Of a stretch of 10,642 nucleotides of DNA, positions 7,097-10,642 are shown one piece after another. The stretch is taken from the NCBI GenBank assembly GCA_051008975.1, contig JBPCXA010000015.1:1-10642 (forward strand). The letters are read 5' to 3'. Both the position numbers and the translations under genes were made by a program. The first letter of the stretch is position 1, and every line of letters begins with the position of its first letter. This DNA is from Persebacter sp051008975 (GTDB lineage Bacteria > Pseudomonadota > Gammaproteobacteria > Tethybacterales > Persebacteraceae). Below the pieces are notes generated by a model. The model worked only from the letters and a program-made list of their open reading frames with translations, had not been told where the DNA came from and ran no database searches.

Positions 7097-8069
7097 CGAA
7101 AATGGCGCGAAAACGGCGGTCGTCACCGCCGGGGATCCGGCGGGAATCGGTCCCGATTTATGTTTGGATATTTTATTTTCGGCGTTTCGCGGCGGGGAAT
7201 CCGCGTCGCTGGTGATTGTCGGCGATCGGGATGTGCTGGCGGCGCGCGCGAAAATGCGCGGGCAAAATTTTACGGCGAGCGATTACGACGGGCGGGCGGG
7301 GCGGCGGACGGTGCTGCATTGTCCGGCGACGGCGACGGTGGAATGCGGCAAACTATCGCCCGAAAACGCCGGGCATGTTTTGGAACAGTTACGAATCGCC
7401 GCGGAAGGATGTCTTTCCGGGCGTTTTTCGGCGATAATTACCGCGCCGGTAAACAAGCGGACGATTTGCGCCGCCGGTTTTGATTTTTGCGGGCAAACCG
7501 AGCATATCGCCGCGCTCGCCGCCGCGCCGCATCCGGTGATGTTGCTGGCGGGCGAAACGATGCGGGTCGCGCTGGCGACGCGCCATTTGCCGCTGTCGCG
7601 GGTGGCGGCGCGCATTAATTCCGAAGATTTGCTGCGCACTTTGCGGATTTTGGACGGCGGTTTGCGGAAGTATTTTGTCGCCGGAAAAAAACCGCGCATC
7701 GCCATCGCCGGGCTGAATCCGCACGCCGGCGAGGGCGGAATTCTCGGCGACGAAGAGGCGCGCGAAATTTGCCCGGCGATCGCCCGCGCCGCCGAATTGG
7801 GGATTGACGCCGCCGGCCCGTTTTCCGCCGACAGCATGTTTCGCTTTACCGCCGCCGACTGTTATCTGGCGATGTATCACGACCAGGGGCTGCCGGTAAT
7901 TAAATACGCGGAGTTTGACGCCGCCGTCAATTGCACTTTGGGGCTGCCTTTTATGCGCACTTCGCCCGACCACGGGACGGCGGCGGAACTGGCGGGCGGC
8001 GGCGCGTTTTCGCCGCACAGTATGCGCGCGGCGGTGCGTTTGGCGGTGCGCGCCGCCGCGGCGGAATGA
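7083..8069 (+). CDS. pdxA: 4-hydroxythreonine-4-phosphate dehydrogenase
   Basis: PdxA oxidises 4-phosphohydroxy-L-threonine in the DXP-dependent route to pyridoxal phosphate (vitamin B6), in the cytoplasm as a metal-dependent dimer. From ATG 7083 the protein is 328 residues, the usual length; a TTG directly before it (7080) would add one residue. It opens with the family motif VVTAGDPAGIGPDL. The three metal ligands are present as His168 (TRHLPL), His214 (GLNPHAGE) and His266 (YHDQG), and the C-terminal RTSPDHGTA motif is intact. The phosphate-binding motif reads GQTE (137-140) instead of the E. coli GHTE, a variant I believe occurs in other PdxA proteins. The start lies inside the end of surA (14-base overlap) and the stop overlaps the rsmA start as ATGA, so all three genes are probably one mRNA with coupled translation. 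Confidence 0.96.
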   Translation: MTAADENGAKTAVVTAGDPAGIGPDLCLDILFSAFRGGESASLVIVGDRDVLAARAKMRGQNFTASDYDGRAGRRTVLHCPATATVECGKLSPENAGHVLEQLRIAAEGCLSGRFSAIITAPVNKRTICAAGFDFCGQTEHIAALAAAPHPVMLLAGETMRVALATRHLPLSRVAARINSEDLLRTLRILDGGLRKYFVAGKKPRIAIAGLNPHAGEGGILGDEEAREICPAIARAAELGIDAAGPFSADSMFRFTAADCYLAMYHDQGLPVIKYAEFDAAVNCTLGLPFMRTSPDHGTAAELAGGGAFSPHSMRAAVRLAVRAAAAE

Positions 8070-8815
8070 TTTCGCGGCGGCGATTCGGACAGCATTTTTT
8101 GCGGGACGAAACAATTCTCGGCGAATTAATCGCGCGCATCAATCCGCTTCCGGGCGAAAAAATGCTGGAAATCGGCCCCGGCGACGGCGCGCTGACCGGG
8201 CGGCTTTTGCGGGCGGGCGCGACGCTTTCGGCGGTGGAAATTGACCGCGATTTGGCGGAAAAATTGCGCGCGCAATTCCCCGATTTACATTTGATTGTCG
8301 GCGACGCGTTGAAAGAAGATCTGCCGCATCTGTTGCGAAACGGCATGCGGGTGGCGGGCAATTTGCCCTACAACATTTCCACGCCGCTGTTGATTCGTCT
8401 CGCCGAATGCCGTCCGCGCGAAATGTGGCTGATGGTGCAAAAAGAAGTCGCGGCGCGGGTGTGCGCGGCGCCGGGCGGGGCGGAATACGGGCGGCTGACG
8501 GTGTCGGTGCGCCTGCGGTATGACGCCGCCGCCGAAATGTCCGCGCCGCCGGAGGCGTTCGCGCCGCCGCCGAAAGTGGATTCGGCGGTGATAAAACTGA
8601 CGCGCCGCGACAATCCGCCGCGATACGCACCGTCGCTGCCGGCGATTGTCGCGGCGGCATTTCAGAATCGCCGCAAAATGCTGGGTAACGGTCTTTCCGA
8701 ATTCGCCATAAATTGGCAGGGCGCGGAAATTGATCCGTCGCGCCGCCCGCAAACTTTATCCCCGGAAGAATTCGCGCGTTTGTCGCTGTACACAGAACAA
8801 AGTTCCGCGGAATAA
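8066..8815 (+). CDS. rsmA: 16S rRNA dimethyladenosine transferase RsmA (KsgA)
   Basis: RsmA uses S-adenosylmethionine to dimethylate two adjacent adenosines in the 3' terminal hairpin of 16S rRNA, a late check in 30S ribosome assembly. The 249-residue protein is slightly shorter than E. coli RsmA (273). It begins MISRRRFGQHFLRDETIL, the family N-terminus, with the SAM-binding loop EIGPGDGALT (35-44), an acidic ribose-binding position in AVEIDRDL (56-63), the catalytic NLPYN (99-103) and the C-terminal FQNRRKMLGN motif (199-208). ATG 8066 overlaps the pdxA stop in an ATGA arrangement; longer upstream frames lie inside pdxA and are not RsmA-like. The apaG and apaH genes that follow in E. coli are absent. 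The gene ends just before a pair of inverted repeat elements, one of which can terminate its transcript. Confidence 0.96.
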   Translation: MISRRRFGQHFLRDETILGELIARINPLPGEKMLEIGPGDGALTGRLLRAGATLSAVEIDRDLAEKLRAQFPDLHLIVGDALKEDLPHLLRNGMRVAGNLPYNISTPLLIRLAECRPREMWLMVQKEVAARVCAAPGGAEYGRLTVSVRLRYDAAAEMSAPPEAFAPPPKVDSAVIKLTRRDNPPRYAPSLPAIVAAAFQNRRKMLGNGLSEFAINWQGAEIDPSRRPQTLSPEEFARLSLYTEQSSAE

Positions 8816-8829
8816 AAACTCTCCCGCCC

Positions 8830-8931
8830 CCCGTCCCATTCCTGCGAAGGCAGGAATCGCCGCGCCGAAGGCGCAAATTTCCCGCCGCTTTGCGGCGGTA
8901 TAGATTCCTGCCTTCGCAGGAATGGGACGGG
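8830..8931. repeat. REPIN-like inverted repeat element, type A, left copy
   Basis: Two arms of 29 bases (8830-8858 and 8903-8931) are perfect reverse complements. Each arm contains the 20-base palindrome ATTCCTGCGAAGGCAGGAAT. Between them are two further perfect hairpins: GCGCC-GAA-GGCGC (8862-8874) and a 7-bp CCGCCGC-TTT-GCGGCGG (8882-8898). The whole 102-base element could fold as a cloverleaf. It matches the layout of REPINs (two inverted REP palindromes around a spacer), and the palindrome resembles the neisserial dRS3 pattern. A second copy lies at 10415-10530. Confidence 0.85.
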
Positions 8932-8964
8932 TGGTTAAGGCGAAAAATCAAAGGGAACAAAGAG

Positions 8965-8997
8965 ATTCCGGCTTTCGCCGGAATGGCGGGACTTTTT
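8965..8997 (+). terminator. Likely terminator of the surA-pdxA-rsmA operon
   Basis: The left arm of the type B element forms an 8-bp stem (8965-8984) on the plus strand and is followed after eight bases by TTTTT (8993-8997). The distance to the T run is long for a classical intrinsic terminator, so this is moderate evidence. Confidence 0.4.
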
Positions 8998-9033
8998 GTC
9001 TTTGCGGACAATACCGAATTTGGCGGTATCCGA

Positions 9034-9070
9034 AAATATAAAAATACACCATTCCGGCGAAAGCCGGAAT
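9034..9070 (-). terminator. Likely terminator of the outer-membrane protein gene
   Basis: Read on the minus strand, the right arm of the type B element (9070-9051) forms the same 8-bp hairpin and is followed by the T-rich stretch GGTGTATTTTTATATTTTC. It lies 30 bases past the stop codon of the minus-strand gene. Together with the plus-strand arm, the element can act as a two-way terminator between converging genes. Confidence 0.5.
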
Positions 9071-9099
9071 CTCTTCCCTACGTAGCAGGAATCCTCCCC

Positions 9100-10320
9100 C
9101 TAAAACCGCCGCACCGCCGACAAATTGAAGCGGGCGTTGTCGCCGAACTCCTCCGCCGATTCCCAGCGGAATCCCGCAGACGGGCGAATCATCCAGCGGT
9201 TGTAGCGGAGAGCGCTTTCTAAATTCAGCGAATTCCGCGTTTCGGTTTCGTCTTTTTCCAGCCGGGAATGCAAACGGTACGTCGGCGACAACCGCCAAAT
9301 TCCGCCATGGTAATCCGCCGAAAGCGAAAAATCGTAGTCCGCCGTTTCGCCCTGCACGGTTTCGGAGAACGCGGCGGTCCACAAATCGGCGGTGTATTCG
9401 CCGCCCGATTCGTAGCGGAAATCGCCGAATTCGCCGTTGGAATTCGCCTGTCCGGCGGCGGCGTACAAATGCCAGCCGTCTTTGCGGAAATTCAGCCGTC
9501 CGCCGACATTGTACGCGTAGCCGCTTTCGATCAGCGAATATCCCAAATCGGGAGCGAAATTGAACAGCGAAAAATCGCCACCCGAAAGGTATGCCGCCAT
9601 AAATCCAACGACGCCCACGCCCAAGCCGATAACCGCCAAATCCCGGGCGTTACCGTCGTTGTCGCCGACCGCCGCCGTTCCGCCGCCGTCCGCATTTTCG
9701 CCGCCGTTGCCGCCGCCTGTCGCAGCCATATAGCCCTGCGTACCTTCAACGGCGTCGGTCGTCGCCGTCCAAACATCGTTGGTCGCCAAAAGAAAAAATT
9801 CGCCCGCCGCCGTATCAACGGTGGCGACCACTGTCGGAGTTTCCCCGGCGGCGACCGCCAAATTGCCCGCATTTTCATACACACGGACAGTAATGACCAG
9901 ATTTTCAGTAGAACGGGAAAAACGGAGAATATCGCCTCTCGCCACCACCGTGCCGCCAAAAGCCGGCAATCCGTTTTGAACTGCGCCTGTACCCGGGTCA
10001 CTCTGGTCAGCACCACTCGGGAGGGAAAGAGAACCATCCGCTGAATCAATCTTGCGCAACACATTCGACAAAGCCCCGTAATTAACCGGATTTCCGGCGA
10101 CGTCGGCGATAATTTCCACCAGCGTCTCGCCCAAATTAACCGTCCGCCCGCTGATGGAGAACGTGGTGTCGGGCGTGGAATACACCTGCGCACGGGCGGG
10201 CTGGGCTTGCTGCGCGTTCGCCGCCGTCGTTCCGAAAATCGCCGCCAAAAGCACGGCGAGAACGCGAAAAATCCGCAGAATTAACGAGTCACAAGGGGGG
10301 GGGGGGGTAATGATTTTCAT
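9100..10320 (-). CDS. Exported protein with predicted C-terminal outer-membrane beta-barrel, phase-variable by a poly-C tract
   Basis: A 406-residue protein starts at ATG 10320, placed by the AAAGGAG site nine bases upstream (10330-10336). A longer frame from 10422 would begin inside a repeat. Codons 5-9 lie in a run of 13 C and encode TPPPP. A signal peptide follows (core LILRIFRVLAVLLAAIFG, 13-30) with predicted cleavage after ANA at residue 36. Residues 37-200 form an unrecognised exported domain rich in short beta-like stretches. A Gly/Asn/Asp-rich linker (201-226) leads to a hydrophobic segment (228-245) containing a GLGVGVVG run. From about 256 the sequence alternates polar and aromatic residues in strand-sized blocks with charged turns and ends SAVRRF, with the terminal Phe typical of barrels assembled by BAM. 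The size suggests roughly eight strands. I cannot name a family. Adhesin, small-barrel porin or immune-facing surface protein are all possible. Repeat elements flank the gene on both sides. Confidence 0.82.
   Translation of the reverse strand: MKIITPPPPCDSLILRIFRVLAVLLAAIFGTTAANAQQAQPARAQVYSTPDTTFSISGRTVNLGETLVEIIADVAGNPVNYGALSNVLRKIDSADGSLSLPSGADQSDPGTGAVQNGLPAFGGTVVARGDILRFSRSTENLVITVRVYENAGNLAVAAGETPTVVATVDTAAGEFFLLATNDVWTATTDAVEGTQGYMAATGGGNGGENADGGGTAAVGDNDGNARDLAVIGLGVGVVGFMAAYLSGGDFSLFNFAPDLGYSLIESGYAYNVGGRLNFRKDGWHLYAAAGQANSNGEFGDFRYESGGEYTADLWTAAFSETVQGETADYDFSLSADYHGGIWRLSPTYRLHSRLEKDETETRNSLNLESALRYNRWMIRPSAGFRWESAEEFGDNARFNLSAVRRF
10295..10307. repeat. Homopolymer of 13 G (13 C in the coding strand), slippage tract
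   Basis: This is the only long G/C homopolymer in the window and it lies within codons 5-9 of the outer-membrane protein gene. At 13 the frame is open. At 14 the next codons are TTG TGA, and at 12 the frame reaches TAA four codons past the tract. Such tracts change length by slipped-strand mispairing during replication. Confidence 0.9.
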
Positions 10321-10329
10321 CGGGGAACG

Positions 10330-10362
10330 CTCCTTTAATGGCAGTAAAAATTTGATTTTATC
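10330..10362 (-). promoter_or_regulatory. Predicted promoter and ribosome binding site of the outer-membrane protein gene
   Basis: On the minus strand, TGATAAAAT (10362 downwards) is an extended -10 element with the box TAAAAT at 10360-10355. The start point would be near 10347, giving a leader of about 27 bases that carries AAAGGAG at 10336-10330. No good -35 is spaced correctly; a T-rich run lies there instead. Confidence 0.5.
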
Positions 10363-10414
10363 AGAGAACGGGGCAAAAAAAACCGCATTTTCAACTTTTT
10401 TTGCGATTTTTTTT

Positions 10415-10530
10415 CGTCCCATTCCTGCGAAGGCAGGAATCTCCGCCGCCGCAAAGCGGCGGGAAATTGTACCGCCTTCGGCGACAGTTTGCGCCTACGG
10501 CGAGGAGATTCCTGCCTTCGCAGGAATGGA
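10415..10530. repeat. REPIN-like inverted repeat element, type A, right copy (opposite orientation)
   Basis: Perfect 26-base inverted arms (10419-10444 and 10504-10529) carry the same 20-base palindrome as the left copy. The interior runs in the reverse order to the left copy: CCGCCGC-AAA-GCGGCGG (10446-10462), then CGCC-TTC-GGCG (10473-10483), plus an extra hairpin CGCC-TAC-GGCG (10492-10502). The two type A copies are therefore in opposite orientation around the outer-membrane gene. The element begins about 95 bases upstream of that gene's start codon. Confidence 0.82.
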
Positions 10531-10536
10531 ATTAAA

Positions 10537-10642
10537 GAGATTCCGGCTTTCGCCGGAATGGCGTATCTTAATTAAAAGGTTAAAAGTGCCGCCATTCCGG
10601 CGAAAGTTTATCCTCGCGAACGCGGGGACCGGAATCTCTTTC
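10537..10642. repeat. REPIN-like inverted repeat element, type B, right copy with an insertion in one arm
   Basis: The left arm is intact (palindrome at 10540-10559). The right arm begins as expected (10590-10606), is interrupted by 22 extra bases (10607-10628), then resumes with CCGGAATCTCTTT to the window edge. The inserted bases contain their own hairpin (TCCTCGCG-AA-CGCGGGGA). The 30-base interior is A/T-rich and differs from that of the left copy. The end of the element may lie outside the window. Confidence 0.75.

Larger units (their letters stand above)
8960..9075. repeat. REPIN-like inverted repeat element, type B, left copy
   Basis: Two perfect 27-base inverted arms (8960-8986 and 9049-9075) each hold a palindrome of ATTCCGGC and GCCGGAAT around a four-base loop. 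The 62-base interior contains another hairpin, ATACCG...CGGTAT (9011-9029), and A/T-rich sequence. It is a sister of type A, with the core bases changed in compensating pairs. A second, altered copy is at 10537-10642. Confidence 0.85.

Noticed and set aside
8830..9075. CRISPR array
   Set aside because: The repeats are long inverted pairs, not regularly spaced direct repeats, and there are no cas genes.
8890..9222. Plus-strand open frame of 110 codons
   Set aside because: It is the translation of the repeat palindromes (peptides such as EIPAFAGMAG), a familiar false gene type, and it runs into the opposite strand of a better-supported gene.
10288..10320. Lipoprotein signal with Cys10 as the lipidated residue
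   Set aside because: The Cys precedes the hydrophobic core and follows Pro residues, so there is no lipobox; a standard signal peptide with an ANA cleavage site fits better.
10321..10422. Earlier start for the outer-membrane protein
   Set aside because: It begins inside a repeat element, would hide the signal peptide behind 34 charged residues, and ignores the AAAGGAG site before ATG 10320.

Overview
The window reads as chromosomal DNA of a proteobacterium. The best fit is the gamma/beta side, because surA, pdxA and rsmA sit in the conserved order seen there and are translationally coupled. By eye the DNA is moderately GC-rich, with A/T runs mainly between genes. No RNA gene, integrase, transposase or CRISPR array was seen.

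Layout from left to right. (1) Positions 1-541, minus strand: the 5' part of an unrecognised gene that runs off the window. (2) Positions 638-3718, minus strand: a tight three-gene unit encoding a [2Fe-2S] small subunit (coxS-like), a 73-residue protein of unknown function, and a molybdenum hydroxylase large subunit (coxL-like, form II, AYRGAGR motif). No FAD subunit (coxM) is present. (3) Positions 3931-5346, plus: argH, last enzyme of arginine synthesis. (4) Positions 5457-5792, minus: a CGFS monothiol glutaredoxin (grxD). (5) Positions 5831-8815, plus: surA-pdxA-rsmA with overlapping reading frames, giving a periplasmic outer-membrane-protein chaperone, a vitamin B6 enzyme and a 16S rRNA dimethyltransferase. 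(6) Positions 9100-10320, minus: an exported protein with a predicted C-terminal outer-membrane beta-barrel. It is flanked on both sides by pairs of REPIN-like inverted repeat elements.

The most notable signal is an uninterrupted run of 13 C residues starting in codon 5 of the outer-membrane gene. At 13 C the frame reads through into the signal peptide and barrel. One C more or fewer gives a stop within a few codons. This is the arrangement of a phase-variable (contingency) surface gene, here read in its ON state.

A second pattern is that argH, grxD and surA each have a near-consensus -10 box only 6-7 nt before the ATG and no Shine-Dalgarno sequence, so their mRNAs are probably leaderless. 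The coxS and outer-membrane genes instead have ordinary leaders with strong ribosome binding sites. The grxD and surA promoters share a 38-bp gap and must physically overlap.

Functionally, argH, pdxA, rsmA, surA and grxD are housekeeping genes. SurA would normally help fold beta-barrel proteins such as the one encoded at the right end. The cox-like unit is accessory redox metabolism whose substrate cannot be read from sequence.
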